DNA of 64,000 bases from Hofstenia miamia (GCA_004352715.1 SCFE01000005.1:2978096-3042095); one strand, 5' to 3'; positions 1 to 12,563 are shown, counted from the stretch's first letter. The notes: generated by a model not told the origin, from the sequence alone. Made by a program: numbers and translations.

Positions 1-467
1 TTGGTTCAGGGGTTGGCAATTCTGGTGATGCTGTAGTTTTGTACCTTAATGGTACTGATAGTGGGCATTTCTTCAGTGGGTTCTGTATCAGTGGAGTTTT
101 TGATTTTGATTTCTAGCATTTTTACTTCTGGTATAAACCATGTTATCAACATTCCTTGGTGGCGGTGATGTTGTTTTTTACTTCTGTTTCTGGTGCTTCT
201 TTTGTTGCATGTTAGGGAATACAATAATATCTTTACATTTGCATTATGTATGACTGGGGATTCTTTACATTTATTTCCTTTTACCCTATCTGCCTCTGCT
301 TTTAGTGATTACAAGAATGCCTTTCCATTTGCATTCTGTCTGACAAAGAAATCTTTATTTTTATTCACTGTCATGACTGATTTTTTAAAAGTGTCTTCTT
401 TTTGATTTTCTGCAATTGTAGCATTTTCATTCTGCATTTGTTCTTTGTGAGCATGTCATGGCCACCA
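1..467 (-). pseudogene. Degenerate gag 5' region of a Ty3/gypsy-type LTR retrotransposon
   Basis: This segment lies on the gene side of the minus-strand LTR at 468-1733, where gag begins in the other copies. The minus frame 224-6 has a basic stretch followed by a Thr/Glu/Pro-rich stretch (NSTDTEPTEEMPT), which resembles the NSATDATDTELQS stretch of the better gag copies at 11419 and 12376. Bases 451-467 resemble the primer-binding site seen elsewhere. There is no continuous frame, and the element runs off the left edge of the window. The assignment rests on position and short similarity only. Confidence 0.45.
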
Positions 468-1733
468 TGTGAAATCCCCTGCTCTCAATGATAGACATTG
501 TTATTTCCACTATAGTCCAGTATCATTGACAGTAACAGTTTCATTGTGTTTTTAGCTCCTAAAGTGTTAGTCCCTACATGTAATGTAGCATCTGCTACCA
601 AGTGTTAACAGAGATTAAATCATTCTTTTAAATCATTGTTCCTCATTATATGCTGGTAGGGATGTACTTATGTTAATTCTTTACTTTGATATTAGATATG
701 TTTTGTTAACCTTTACTTAACTAGAGTAACTTAATACTGTTTAGGTATACCACTGTTGTAGTTCTGCTCTGTGATCTGGCTATGGCCTCTGGCTGACTAT
801 GATCTTTGAATCAATCCACATGTACTTCCATTGCTGATCAAGTAGTTCCACATCTCAGCTCAATGATTTTCTTATGTGTTCCCTATCCTAACTCAGTGCA
901 GCTCTCAATGCTGTTTGTAACTGACTTAAACTCAATTTGTAATTTGTATTTAAGTTACTTCACAACCTTGCAATGTCACTAGCTGCTTAATAATTATTAC
1001 TTTAGCCATTACTGAAAACTATTGGCTTTAATTAAATTAATTAAAATAAATTACATAATAACTTGCAGCTTCCTAACCTATATTTAAATAACAATACATG
1101 TTCAGTCTCTATCAGTCTATTATAGGTCACCTAAGTCTATAATATAAAATATGTATAACCTACTGTAGGCTATCCAGCCCCTTCACTGATATCAATTATT
1201 AGATTCATGTAAACAAAAGAATCAATAGCCAGCTAAATGCAGAAAAACTCCTAATCATACACCTAACTTAAATGCAGGTTCATGGTTTGGATCAAGGACC
1301 CTTGAGTCACTCCCAATATGTGCCCAAACCACTACTACTGCATTTACTGTTTAGCTTGACATTCTTTGTAAATAAGCAAACTGATATAAAATCTAAAGAT
1401 AAGATTTTCAAAGAATTTACTTCAACAATTTCTAAATTGATTTCTAGCATATTTATAGTTAACTTTCAAAAAGTACCTGTCATTTGAAATTCAAATTTAG
1501 ATTGTCTGCCAAAAATGGCTAAAAATAATGGAAGCAAATTTTCCCCCTTTGTTTGGCCAAATTGGTCAATGACAAGTACTAATTTTTTATATTAATACTT
1601 AGTTGCATTTACAAAGATAATGTGATAATTAACTTAAATTGTTTTTTAATCAATAATAATAGTTTGATCTTAATCTCGACTAATCATCTGATCTTCTTCT
1701 TCTTTAGCAGCATTATCTTTGGATTATGCTACA
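468..1733 (-). repeat. Long terminal repeat, minus orientation (old copy)
   Basis: The plus strand reads TGTGAAATCCCCTGCTCTC at the left edge and GGATTATGCTACA at the right, i.e. TG...CA ends matching TGTAACATCCTCTACC and GGATGATGCTACA of the other minus-oriented LTRs. Landmarks shared with the other copies occur in order: a 'CTCAGCTCAAT' block near 856, 'CTTCCTAACCTA' near 1069, 'ACCTAACTTAAATGCA' near 1260 and 'CTGCCAAAAATGG' near 1506. It is diverged and lacks nearly all CpG. It is probably the 5' LTR of the minus-strand element whose gag is at 1-467. Confidence 0.8.
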
Positions 1734-2986
1734 GTAATACTGAATATATCTGTAATGTATCCACAATTATAATAGTAATTAACAATAATGTGTTTAAGTC
1801 CTTCATGCACTGCTAATTTAATGGCTTATGCTGACATGATGTTTTATTAGCAGATAAATCATGCTCATGCAACTCTTGGTGTCATTTGCAGTTAAGTAGT
1901 GGAATTAGCCACAAAGAATATATTTTTGTTGTACATTGACCTAATATATTTTTAATAGCAATTTCAGTGTGAACAAATAGAGAATATTTTAACCATTAGA
2001 TTTAGTTTACCAATTAACCAGTTATTAATAATGAAATATATAATTAACATATAACTGCAGTTCTCTTCTTTGATAATTGGCAATGATGAGTTCTACCTTC
2101 AAACAGATTAGGCATCAGAGATATAATCAATTCAGTTATTAAACATTTAGTAATTAACAGTTAATTCTGATTTTTATCAACACTTAGATAATCACACATC
2201 TATCTTGACCTAAAACATCCCTTTGCAACTTTGATTAAATAAACAGTAATGTATTAACATGTAAATAGATGACTTCATAAATATATCAATTGATCTTGTA
2301 TGCACCCACAACTTCCATCAGCAATTTCACCCCCATCAGTGCCATGTAAGAATTTAGCTAAGTTGCATTATGCACAAATCAAATTAATTAGATATAGTTG
2401 AAGAATGACTGAGCTTCAGTAAAAGTTAATTGAAAATAACCTTTGTTACAAAACTAAAATCACTTACAGACCTTTTTAAATATAAATTTCTCTAATCAGA
2501 CAATCAAGATTAATTCAAATTTCTGTTTTGGCTCACATTGGTCAAAAGCCAAGTGATTAACTTTTAGCTGAACTTATTTTTTACTGTGCAGTATTTTGGA
2601 ACTTGATTAATAATAAATGTTGTACAAATAAAACCACTAAAATTTTTAATATATAAATTCACACCACTACTTTTTATGGTCAAAAAGAGTGCCTTTACAT
2701 TTGCACTCTTCTATCTAAGTGAGGCTAACCAGAATGCATTCTGTTACAATAGAGAAGGGTTAACATATGATTTTATTAACTACAAATTAATATTCTAAAC
2801 AAAAGTAGTAATGTCTTGTAATTTGCTGTAATCTGCACTGCTTCAGCAAGATCAAGTTTATGTTTGTAAATCAACAGATTATTCCTTTTTGATTAAGTGT
2901 AAAATCAATTTTAGTGCAATTACAAAGAACCATTTATTGGCAAGTCATTTTGCCCAAAAGTGATAAGATGAAGTTGCGATAGCTAA
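1734..2986. other. AT-rich stretch without a recognisable gene
   Basis: No coding frame of interest is visible. A short block near 2690-2716 (GTGCCTTTACATTTGCACTC) resembles blocks at 230-256 and 318-345, so part of this stretch may be retrotransposon-internal debris. Otherwise I see only TAA/TTA-rich sequence between two LTR copies. Confidence 0.5.
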
Positions 2987-4138
2987 TGTAACATCCTCCA
3001 CCTAGCTTATTACGCCATGTCTAATCATGGTTAAGGAATGCTTGGTAAACTGCGGGTGAGGTGTTACCCATTTGTTGAACCATCAGACTTTTCTCTCTTA
3101 TTAACTAGTTATGTTAATTAATTGATCGAGTATTAACCATCACTGTTTAGGTGACTGGGCAGTATGATGTTTCCTCTTCAGTTGTTCCATGGGCTCCTGC
3201 CCGAAGCCGATCTCCACAACACAGCTCCTCCTCTTCTACGACGATGGTTGAGTCCACATCACCATCTCAGCTCAACTGGGATTAGTTATGTGTACCTTAC
3301 GTTAGCTCGGTGTGTGCACTCAAGTAAAGTTGTAACTGACTTAAACTCAGAGTTGTAAAGTGTTTGTTGTTTTTAATCTAATAAAGCAACCGGGCATTGA
3401 CACTAACTGCATGTAATAAAATATCTAAAATAGCCATTACCGTAAAACTATCGGCTTAATTATACAAACAACAAGCTTGCAGTTTCCTATACCTACATTT
3501 AATAGTATTACATGTGAGGTCATTTATTGAGTCAATTATAGTCGAGTCTCCTACATTTAAGAATATATAAATATCCCTAAGTGTTGACTATCCAGTCGTT
3601 TCAGGCATTGATTATTTCTTACATGTATTGATCGATAGTCAGACTAGGCAAGAATCGAAAAACTCCTAACCATAACATAGGTGCACTTTCGTGACTGGCA
3701 CAAAGACCCTAGAATCGATCCCGTGATGGATTCCAGCCAATACTAAACACAACTTGCCTAGCTGCACATTTAATTAAATAATCAAACCAGATAAAGTAGA
3801 AATGAAAATTAAATAAACTCTGAAGAATTTATTGTTCATCAAAATCATGGTTGAATCAAAGCTATTTATAAAATTTCTACAAAAAGTACCTGCAGATTTT
3901 AAAATTCAAATGATTCGTCTGCCAATATGGCTGTTCATACGTAAGCATTAGTTTGCTCAATTTAATTTGTCAATTATCTCTTGATTGGCTAACAAGTTTC
4001 TTATTTTGACCAATATTAAATCTTAGTTGCATTTTACAAAAATAAACTAAAGTTCATTAACTAAATTTTTACAATTGATTTCAATTAATAATCATTCGAC
4101 GTTATTCAGCTTTAGTTGCCTTTTTGGATGATGCTACA
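2987..4138 (-). repeat. Long terminal repeat, minus orientation (young subfamily)
   Basis: This is a complete LTR of 1152 bp, starting TGTAACATCCTCCACC and ending GGATGATGCTACA on the plus strand. Its right end, read on the minus strand, is nearly identical to the plus-oriented LTR starts at 8830 and 20419, including the CpG-containing segment GAATAACGTCGAATG. It keeps many CpGs that the older copies have lost. No primer-binding site lies beside its left edge, so it is a solo or 3' LTR rather than a 5' LTR. Confidence 0.85.
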
Positions 4139-4589
4139 TTAACCTAAGTGCACTTTCATAGCTTGGCACAAGGAACCTAGAATTGTTGCCATGATGGATC
4201 CAAGCTACTGCTAAACACAACTAATTTAGCTTGAAATTGTATTAAATATTCAAAGTGTAACAATAAATCAATGTAAGAATTCCAAAGAAATTTCTTTATC
4301 AATTGTTACAATGAAATTGATTCTCTTGAAAAAGTACCTGTCAGTATCAAAATTTAAATCTGTTGTCTGCCAAAATGGTGGCTAAAATTAATGGAAGCAT
4401 TTTCGCCCCCTTTGTTTGGTAAAAATCATAATATCAACAAATAGTAATTCATACTAAATTGCACTGTTGTTTCTTGGTTGCAATATTCAAACTAAGTTAA
4501 GATGATACTGGATTTCATAATACATTTGCAATCATATCTAAATTCACTCTTAAATCCTTAGCAGCTTATTTTGTTTGGATGATGCTACA
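4139..4589 (-). repeat. Partial LTR (U3 portion), minus orientation
   Basis: It begins with CCTAAGTGCACTTTCAT, a landmark that lies about two thirds along the full LTRs, and ends GGATGATGCTACA at 4589. It directly follows the complete young LTR. This suggests the younger copy inserted into, or recombined with, an older LTR at this landmark. The partial copy ending at 8829 breaks at almost the same landmark. Confidence 0.8.
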
Positions 4590-4763
4590 ATTCACATCAG
4601 AAGAAATAGCTAATGCCCAACAAAACAAGATCATATTGTGACAAATAATGGAATGCCTTAAGGACCCAACATTTATGATGGACACCATGGCACCCTGCTA
4701 CTTCCAAAAACAATTGGAAAATCACCTACAGCAGTATCCTCTATGCAAGTGCAACAACACAAA
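4590..4763 (+). other. Retrotransposon internal DNA upstream of the integrase
   Basis: This short stretch between LTR debris and the first recognisable integrase codons is probably degenerate pol. No motif is readable. Confidence 0.4.
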
Positions 4764-5646
4764 ATCTTATTGCACTACCAGAATATTACAAACAAGAAGT
4801 AGTAAAAAATAGTCCATGAACAAGGACATAAATGCATCTACCAAACAGAAGTAACAATCCATGAAAACTTCATCACAACATATCTCTGCCATACAATCAA
4901 AGACATCATAAACAACTGCCAATCTAGTATTTTACTGAAAAAATCATGCTTCCCAGGTCAGCACATGTGGAATTGGAAAAAGTATCAGCCAACTACAAAA
5001 ATGAAATCTTCAAAGCAGATGTAGAACAATTAGCAAAAGACAATGAGTGCTACACTTATGTACTCATCATGGTAGATCATTTCACCAAATATTGTAAGAT
5101 GATCCCTCTAAGAAACATCAAAGCTCAAACAACTGCTGAAACAATCATCAACAATTGGATTTGTGTATTTGGTCCAATGCCACAACTCATTACAGACTAA
5201 GGCAAACAATTCAAAAGCCAACTTTTCTAAAATTTTATGTATAAACTGGAAATACTACACACTCATATGATAATCAACCATTGCCAAGCTATTGGTGCAG
5301 TGAACAAGTCAATCAAGGGCTGCTAAAATTAATGAAACAATAATGGTGCACATTGGTGGCAAACAATGGAGAGAAATACTACTTATGGTCAACACACTCC
5401 ATCACACAAATCTTGCCTTACAGAGCAAAGATATATGGTGAACCTCATAAAATTGTATGCATACACCCCTGGCATTGTAACTGAGGACAAACAAGTACAC
5501 AAACTTGCTTTCAATTGGGAAGGACCTTGTACCATTACTAAGGTCCTACCACATCACAACTATGAATTTGACAACAAAAGAACAGCTCATTTCCAAAAAA
5601 TCAAAAAGGTGCTCATAACATTGAAAATGCTCACATTTCAAACCTA
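4764..5646 (+). pseudogene. Broken integrase of a Ty3/gypsy-type element
   Basis: The integrase would insert retrotransposon cDNA into chromosomes. Around 4764-4960, across two frames, there is a His/Cys-type N-terminal zinc region (HEQGHK, then paired Cys). The open frame 4946-5200 carries the core, with the first catalytic Asp in FKADVEQL and the hydrophobic VLIMVDHFTKY strand. The second Asp is in QLITD, directly before a stop where the family usually continues into a Gly-rich turn. A Glu in SEQVNQGLLKL near 5302 fits the third catalytic position but lies in another frame. The C-terminal WEGP(C)TITKVL block (5366-5647) matches the usual gypsy tail. All three domains are present, but it is disabled by a stop and frameshifts. 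Both flanking LTRs have the opposite orientation, so it is not a simple intact element. Confidence 0.85.
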
Positions 5647-8153
5647 AGCAAATTTGAATTAATTAAATCAGAAAACAACAAATATTATGTTACCTCAGGT
5701 TGCACTGTTTTTGATAACAATTCTTTTGATGATCAGCACAAATGAAATAATTTTTCTCTGGTACAATCACACACACAACCTAAATGAATAGTAAAATCTA
5801 ATATTACTTGTAAAGATTGGACTATTAACATCACTAGTTTGTCTTTAGATCACATTTTTGATGAAATGCAAAGCTGTAGTGACAAGCCAAAGAAAAGCAC
5901 TCAAAGAAGAAAAGCTAATCTGCTCTCACCAAGTACTCCTGTACCTGCCTGAAGGACATTCTCAGCTACAGACAACTAGCAACAAGCTACTAGCTCCTCT
6001 TCCACAACTTGCAAAAGGGTGGGCACTTCCACCTCCACATCTAAGATACTGGTGAAACAATGAACTCTTACAACACTCTCTATACAATATATATCAATGC
6101 CCAGCAGTCTCCAGGACATTCATTACCAAATCCTTCAGCAACACATGTCTATAGTAGAAGGCAAAATGTTATATCCCTACTTCATAGCCTCCAGATACTG
6201 CAGATATGTCACTCACAACAACATCTCTGCAGCAACCTGCAAATCAATTTCCAAAATACTCTCAATTGGTGAAAATAAAGTATCCAGCAATATACTCCAT
6301 ACAACAATCAATGCCAACAAACATCCACAAATCAATACACTAATTTTCTACCTGGAACACTTTCTGCAAAAACTCAGCTGCAATTACTTATGCAGTACAG
6401 TACACTGAGATCCCAATCCCCAGATCAAAAAGAATAGCACTAACACAAAAGAAATGCCATGAAATCATGATAGCCCCCTCTCTCACAAAGTTAAAAATTG
6501 GATCCTCCTGCAAACTCACATTGTCACCTCCCCAATCAAACAATACCAACAAGCAAGCTGTACATATGAAAAATCCCTCATCAGAGTTAATAACAAAGAA
6601 AACCCACTAGGTCATACATCTCCCATCATTCTACAAAACAATTTTGGAATACATGAAAACAACTCTGATTTCTTACACCTCCATACTTGCAAATATATGT
6701 GGGATTCTACATCTGAAACAAACTTTGAAAAATTGATGGACATCAAATCACCACTAAATACTGACACACATCAAAGAGAAAAACCACAACCTTTTCAATA
6801 CCTCCACTCAAGCTACCCAAAAATAAATTACAGTATTATTTCATTCAACTAAGAAACTACTAACATCAATGCCAAAAACATTACATTACTTCCAAAAACC
6901 ACAATCAACTTTGAAGAAGAAGAAAAACTCCTCTCAACTTCAACTATACAACTATTAGCACAAATCCAAAAACTACTGGATAAAATTTCAAACAAAAAAT
7001 TATTAAAAACTGAAGTCATTCAACCACCTACATGGATAAGAGCTGAAAACCAAAACTTGCTAGTGGACAAATCAACTCTAAACAACAAAACTCAGATGCA
7101 AATCACTCTGATTCAGTACACTCCTGGCAAAATATCAGACATCAAGATGATCAAAATGAATCTTTTTTGCAGAATCATACACAAAAACTGATCTGGAAGC
7201 ACTTATGTCACCAAACCAACAAATGTGCCTCATACTGATTCTTGATACCACAAAAGCTCAAGCCATCACTAACAAAAATCCCAAACTTAGATGTACTAGC
7301 ATAATTGATCACAAATCTCTCAATTATCTGGAAACATTTGGTATGGCACAAATTACAGAGACCACTGGCCACTGGCATCAACTTGAAACTCAAATAGCTA
7401 CCACAAACAAGTTCAGCATCCCACCTCTCCTAATCTGCATTCCCATTATCACACCCTACATAAAAGACAAATCAGTCAAACCAATCAAACATGAGATACC
7501 ATCATACAAGCTGTACTACAATTTGGCCCAAGACATCATGAACTTCAGAGATCACAACCAAGGCTACTGACTACTTGTAGACACCAAACACAATCTTGTG
7601 GATGTATACAAAAAAGGGATTACCTATAAGACAACAAATAGCTAATCTAAAGAGAAAACTAAACAAAAAGAAGTTAAAATCACTTACCTTACTCACCAGC
7701 AGCAATGATATCATCTGGGCAAACCTCTTTCAAGAAGATTTCCAATACTACAATGCATGAAATCAAATTGAAATAGTTATGATGATCCATGCCAAAATAA
7801 ATGATCCCAACCAGATGACAGAAGTACTAATCCTAAAAAATATTAACTTCTTGTACAAAAATATGAACTATCACCAATTGCTTATCTTGATGTTCCAGTT
7901 CTTCTTTCTGGATGCAAGACTAGATACAACAATGGCCCACACTTTCAATTTCCACCATGATGACTTTGATTATCTCTCTAGAGGTCAACAACTTTACCAC
8001 TCATTCTATGACATTTTCAGCAATGACTCAATAATCTACACCAATCAATCATCATCCCAGCACTGAGGATGAATCTAACGTACATACATTACCATAAATG
8101 TAAAACCACTCAAAACAAAACCTTAGCATACCTTAGCAGAGAAGAAGTCATTG
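5647..8153 (+). pseudogene. Degenerate third ORF (env-like) of an LTR retrotransposon
   Basis: This lies directly downstream of the integrase, where errantivirus-like gypsy elements carry an envelope-type ORF. Pieces are open at 5858-6055, 6097-6408, 7205-7570 and 7779-8066. A basic RSKR tetrapeptide lies near 6430 in one frame. The segment near 6735 (MDIKSPLN) resembles IDIKSPIK near 27570. The segment near 7841 (NINFLYK) resembles NISFFYN on the minus strand at 20418-20208. So the same ORF survives in three places. Many stops and frame changes rule out function. The envelope assignment is inferred from position, and no fusion peptide can be assigned. Confidence 0.55.
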
Positions 8154-8829
8154 TGTAACATTCTCTAAAAGGCATTATCAAAGTTTATCTACTGTTACTG
8201 TATAACATTAGCTGTGTTATTGTGGGTAAGGATTTACTGATTACCTACTGCTTGACTGTTGCTTCTGATAACTTATATAACTGGAATTAACCATTCACTA
8301 TTTAGATGACAAAGCCATGCAGTAATGTTTGTTGTGATCTTTTAATGGCCATCTGCCCAAAGTGGATCTCCACATCCAGTTTCACCATTCCATCCATTGG
8401 TTGAGTGCCACTTCTCAGCTCAATCAATACAGTTTATGTGTACCCTACTTTAGCTCAGTGCATACTCAAGGCACAGCACAACTCAGCTTAAACTCTATTT
8501 TGTGAAAGTGTTATTTCTATTCACAACCTGACTTGTCACTAGTTGTTCATTAATTATTAAATGTAGCCATTGCTGAAAATATATTGGCTTTGAATATATT
8601 TAGTTTGAACAACTTCCTAACCTACATTTATAGTTTACTACATGTACAGTCACTTTATCAGTTGATTATAGGTCATTAATTTGGATCTAAAATAATATTA
8701 ATATAGTTTCTAGGTTTTGGTCATCCAACTGTTTGTTGCCAATTAAATATTTCAATACATGTAGCAGTGAAATGCTAGTCAGCTAATTGAGAGAGAACCC
8801 CTATACCTAACCTATGTGCACTTTCATGA
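8154..8829 (-). repeat. Partial LTR, minus orientation, interrupted on its right
   Basis: It begins TGTAACATTCTCTAAAAGGC and carries the usual LTR landmarks (CTCAGCTCAATC near 8415, CTTCCTAACCTACATT near 8611). It stops at CACTTTCATGA, where a plus-oriented young LTR begins. No primer-binding site lies beside it. I read it as an old solo or 3' LTR split by a later insertion. Confidence 0.8.
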
Positions 8830-8996
8830 TGTAGCATCATCCAAAAAGGCAACTAAAGCTGAATAACGTCGAATGATTATTAATTGAAATTAATTGTAAA
8901 AATTTAGTTAATGAACTTTAGTTTATTTTGTAAAATGCAACTAAGATTTAATATTGGTCAAAATAAGAAACTTGTTAGCCGATCAAGAGATAATTG
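8830..8996 (+). repeat. 5' end of a plus-oriented young LTR, cut by an assembly gap
   Basis: It begins TGTAGCATCATCCAAAAAGG and matches the copy at 20419 almost base for base, and the reverse complement of the right end of 2987-4138. It ends at the N run. It is inserted within the older LTR at 8154-8829. Confidence 0.9.
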
Positions 8997-9996
8997 NNNN
9001 NNNNNNNNNNNNNNNNNNNNNNNNNNNNNNNNNNNNNNNNNNNNNNNNNNNNNNNNNNNNNNNNNNNNNNNNNNNNNNNNNNNNNNNNNNNNNNNNNNNN
9101 NNNNNNNNNNNNNNNNNNNNNNNNNNNNNNNNNNNNNNNNNNNNNNNNNNNNNNNNNNNNNNNNNNNNNNNNNNNNNNNNNNNNNNNNNNNNNNNNNNNN
9201 NNNNNNNNNNNNNNNNNNNNNNNNNNNNNNNNNNNNNNNNNNNNNNNNNNNNNNNNNNNNNNNNNNNNNNNNNNNNNNNNNNNNNNNNNNNNNNNNNNNN
9301 NNNNNNNNNNNNNNNNNNNNNNNNNNNNNNNNNNNNNNNNNNNNNNNNNNNNNNNNNNNNNNNNNNNNNNNNNNNNNNNNNNNNNNNNNNNNNNNNNNNN
9401 NNNNNNNNNNNNNNNNNNNNNNNNNNNNNNNNNNNNNNNNNNNNNNNNNNNNNNNNNNNNNNNNNNNNNNNNNNNNNNNNNNNNNNNNNNNNNNNNNNNN
9501 NNNNNNNNNNNNNNNNNNNNNNNNNNNNNNNNNNNNNNNNNNNNNNNNNNNNNNNNNNNNNNNNNNNNNNNNNNNNNNNNNNNNNNNNNNNNNNNNNNNN
9601 NNNNNNNNNNNNNNNNNNNNNNNNNNNNNNNNNNNNNNNNNNNNNNNNNNNNNNNNNNNNNNNNNNNNNNNNNNNNNNNNNNNNNNNNNNNNNNNNNNNN
9701 NNNNNNNNNNNNNNNNNNNNNNNNNNNNNNNNNNNNNNNNNNNNNNNNNNNNNNNNNNNNNNNNNNNNNNNNNNNNNNNNNNNNNNNNNNNNNNNNNNNN
9801 NNNNNNNNNNNNNNNNNNNNNNNNNNNNNNNNNNNNNNNNNNNNNNNNNNNNNNNNNNNNNNNNNNNNNNNNNNNNNNNNNNNNNNNNNNNNNNNNNNNN
9901 NNNNNNNNNNNNNNNNNNNNNNNNNNNNNNNNNNNNNNNNNNNNNNNNNNNNNNNNNNNNNNNNNNNNNNNNNNNNNNNNNNNNNNNNNNNNNNNN
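8997..9996. other. Assembly gap of exactly 1000 N
   Basis: The round length indicates a placeholder of unknown true size. Sequence orientation and element identity change across it, so the two sides need not belong to one element. Confidence 0.99.
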
Positions 9997-11470
9997 ATCC
10001 TTTTCTTTTAATTTCCGCATTTTTCCATCCTTTCCTTTGACTTTTATTACTTTCTCTTGTTTTGCTTCTGAGTAATTTTTGTTGGGAGTACACGACTTGA
10101 AATTACTTTTCCATGTTGGTGCGTCTCTGTACCATGCGGCTTTCTTGTATATCTGGGCATTGTTCTTGATCGTGGCTTGTATATCAACAGCCTTCCTGAT
10201 CATCCTCTCTAGTTTGTCGTCGACGTTGCATTTAATTTCAAATTGTGTTTTGATGCTTTCTGGCATGCCTTTGCAGATATGCGAGAATAAGTCGTATTTT
10301 GAATAGGTGTTTACCCTAGAACTGAACATCAGGAGCCGCTCAACTTGTTGCATGTAGTTTCGGATATCGTCCGTTTTCCTCATTTTTGTCGGGTTCAAAA
10401 TAATTCGGTACTGGTTCTTTAAACTTTCATTTTTGTAATAGTTAATGAAGTCTCCTATTAGTAATTGATAGTCCCTTTTTGTCTCTGCATCCAGTAACAG
10501 ATAGTGTTGAGATGCTGCTCCAGTTAGATATAGTGGGAGTCTCACTGCTGCTGCTTGTTGGCTCACTTTCCTTTCCGCCATTGTCAATTCAAACATTTGA
10601 AGCCACTCGGCGAATGTGGGATTATAACCATCTACTTTCCCATTGAATTTGGGTAGTGTCGCTTTGCATGGAATTGTATCGTTGGCTGTTACTTGTGGTA
10701 GAATCGAATTCTCATATTTCAGTTTTCTATGATTGGTTCATATGTCCTCCTCCTGCAGTTGTGTGGTCACTGCTTTCTTAATTTCGTTTATTATTTTTTG
10801 TTTTTCATCGTCAGAGTCTTTGTCTGATTCTTTGAATGCTACTTCCTTTTGGCTCGGCCTATGTGGTGCCTGTAGTTTGCTGTCTTTTTTAGCTTGGAAT
10901 TCGATTTTGTGAGATCGCATATCATTTCTACTCTCTTCTTCTGTTAAGTGTAGCAGTCTCAATTTATCTTTGAGTTGTTCTAGCTCTCCTGCTTGTAAGT
11001 CATTGTCTTCAATTAACTGTCTGTTTGTTCTTTCTAGTTCCTTGTTTCTTTCTTGCCATCACTGGTTTTCTTCTAGAAACCTTTTGTTGGACTCTGACAA
11101 TTGGTGAGTCAAGATTTTAATTTCATTTTGAAATAACTGATCCATTTTGAAATAACTGATTTTGTGCTTCTAATTGCATTTCCATATTTACCCTGATTTC
11201 ACTTAATATCAATTCATTTTGGCGTTCCATTTCTTTGACCTTCTCAGTCAATTGTTCTACTTGCTGCCTTAAAGTTTCCTCATTTTCTTGACTCTTTCTT
11301 AACAACACCATTATATCTAGTGGGTTTGTATCTGTGAGGTTCGTCTCTGGGGGTGAACTAAAGGATTGTAGTTCTGTATCTGTGGCGTCTGTTGCTGAGT
11401 TTTCACCTAAGTACAGCAATGATCAAATGGTCCTGGGGGTTACTGCTTTCATTGCAGTTTTCTTTGTGCT
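9997..11470 (-). pseudogene. gag of a Ty3/gypsy-type element (copy with CpG retained)
   Basis: This is a capsid/nucleocapsid-type protein. The minus frame from 10596 to the gap is open for about 200 codons: MFELTMAERKVSQ..., then the capsid-like YLLLDAETKRDYQLLIGDF and NYMQQVERLLMFSSR stretches, then a Lys-rich tail (KVKGKDGKMRKLKEKD) just before where other copies have the zinc knuckle. Upstream, the minus frames 10962-10738 and 11419-11123 give acidic and coiled-coil-like segments (RQQVEQLTEKVKEMERQ). Stops and frame changes near 10738 and 11100 break it. The 9997-10700 part has many CpGs, unlike neighbouring copies, so it is relatively young. Its upstream end abuts a second gag copy at about 11470. 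Confidence 0.85.
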
Positions 11471-12546
11471 TCCTTTTCTGGTTTTTGAAACTTTCATTCT
11501 CATAGTAATTGATGAAGTCTCCAATTAGTAATTGATAATTTTGCTTTGTTTCTGCATCCAAAAGCAAGTAGTGTTGGGATGCTGCTCCTGTTAGATATAA
11601 TGGGAGTCTTGCTGCTGCTGCCTGTTGGCTCACATTTCATTCCACCATTGTTAATTCAAACATCTGAAGCCACTCAGCAAATGTGGGATTGTAGCCATCT
11701 ACTCTTCCATTGAATTTGGGTAGTGTTGCTTTACACAGTATCATGTCATTGGCTGTTAATTGTGGTATGATCAAACTCTCATATCTTGGTTTCTTGTGAT
11801 TTGTTATCATATCCTCCTCTTGCAGTTGTGTGGTCACTGCTTTTGTAATTTTGTTTATAATTTTCTGTTTTTGTTATCCGCAATTAGTTGTCTGTTTCTT
11901 CTCTCTAGTTCTTGATTTTTCTCTTGTCATTGCTGGTTTTGCTCTAGAAACCTTTTGTTTGAACTCTGATAGTTGGTGAGTAAGGATTTTAATTTCATTT
12001 TGAAATATTTGATTTTGTTCCTCTAGCCGCATTTCCATGTTCACTCTGATTTCACTCAGTATTGATTCATTTTGTCATTCCATCTCTTTGACTTTCTCAG
12101 TTAATTGTTCTACTTGTTGTCTTAGGATTTCCTCACTTTCTTGGCTCTTTCTTAGCATAATCATTATATCCAATGGTTTTGTGTCTGGGGGTTTGTCTCT
12201 GGGGATGAACTAAGGGATTGTAGTTCTGTGTCTGTTGCATCTGTTGCTGAGTTCTCGGCAATGATCATATTGTTCTGGGGGTTACTGCTTTGATTGCAGT
12301 TTTCTTTGCGCTTCCTTTTCTTCCTTTTGTCATTTTCTTCTTCTGGTTTGTATTGGCTTTCCCATCTCAAGGTCACAACTCCAGGATCCCAGTGAAGTGC
12401 ATTTGTTTGGTTTGGGGTATCTCTCTTTCACTTACTGATAGTTAGTTTATGTAACAATTCGCTGCTTTTCTACTTTCACTTGTAGCTTTCATTGTCATCT
12501 TGCAGGTGGCTTAACTGAATGTTTCTTCTTTAGGTCTGCTGTTCTT
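11471..12546 (-). pseudogene. Second, truncated gag copy fused upstream of the first
   Basis: It reads on the minus strand from the PBS at 12547. There is an N-terminal basic stretch (KKRKRKENCNQSS, minus 12376-12164), then a coiled-coil part, then an open frame 11837-11637 and another 11633-11403 containing the capsid block SQQAAAARLPLYLTGA. After FKNQ near 11470 it jumps straight into KRKHKENCNESSNPQ, the N-terminus of the next gag. The result is two gag copies in tandem in one strand direction. A TGA lies where related copies encode Arg in the MAERKVS stretch (near 11637). The junction is either an unequal-recombination scar or an assembly join. Confidence 0.8.
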
Positions 12547-12563
12547 GGCTGACATGGTTGCCA
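12547..12563 (-). promoter_or_regulatory. Primer-binding site of a minus-strand LTR element
   Basis: Directly inside the LTR, the minus strand reads TGGCAACCATGTCAGCC, close to TGGCGACCATGACAGCC at 15449. The leading TGG would pair with a tRNA 3' CCA. The donor tRNA is not assigned. Confidence 0.7.

Noticed and set aside
3164-3358. 64-codon plus frame within an LTR
   Set aside because: It lies inside a long terminal repeat, is not conserved in other LTR copies and has no domain.
8911-10596. Long open frames spanning the N run at 8997-9996
   Set aside because: They are open only because N codons contain no stops. Only the real gag codons to the right of the gap were kept.
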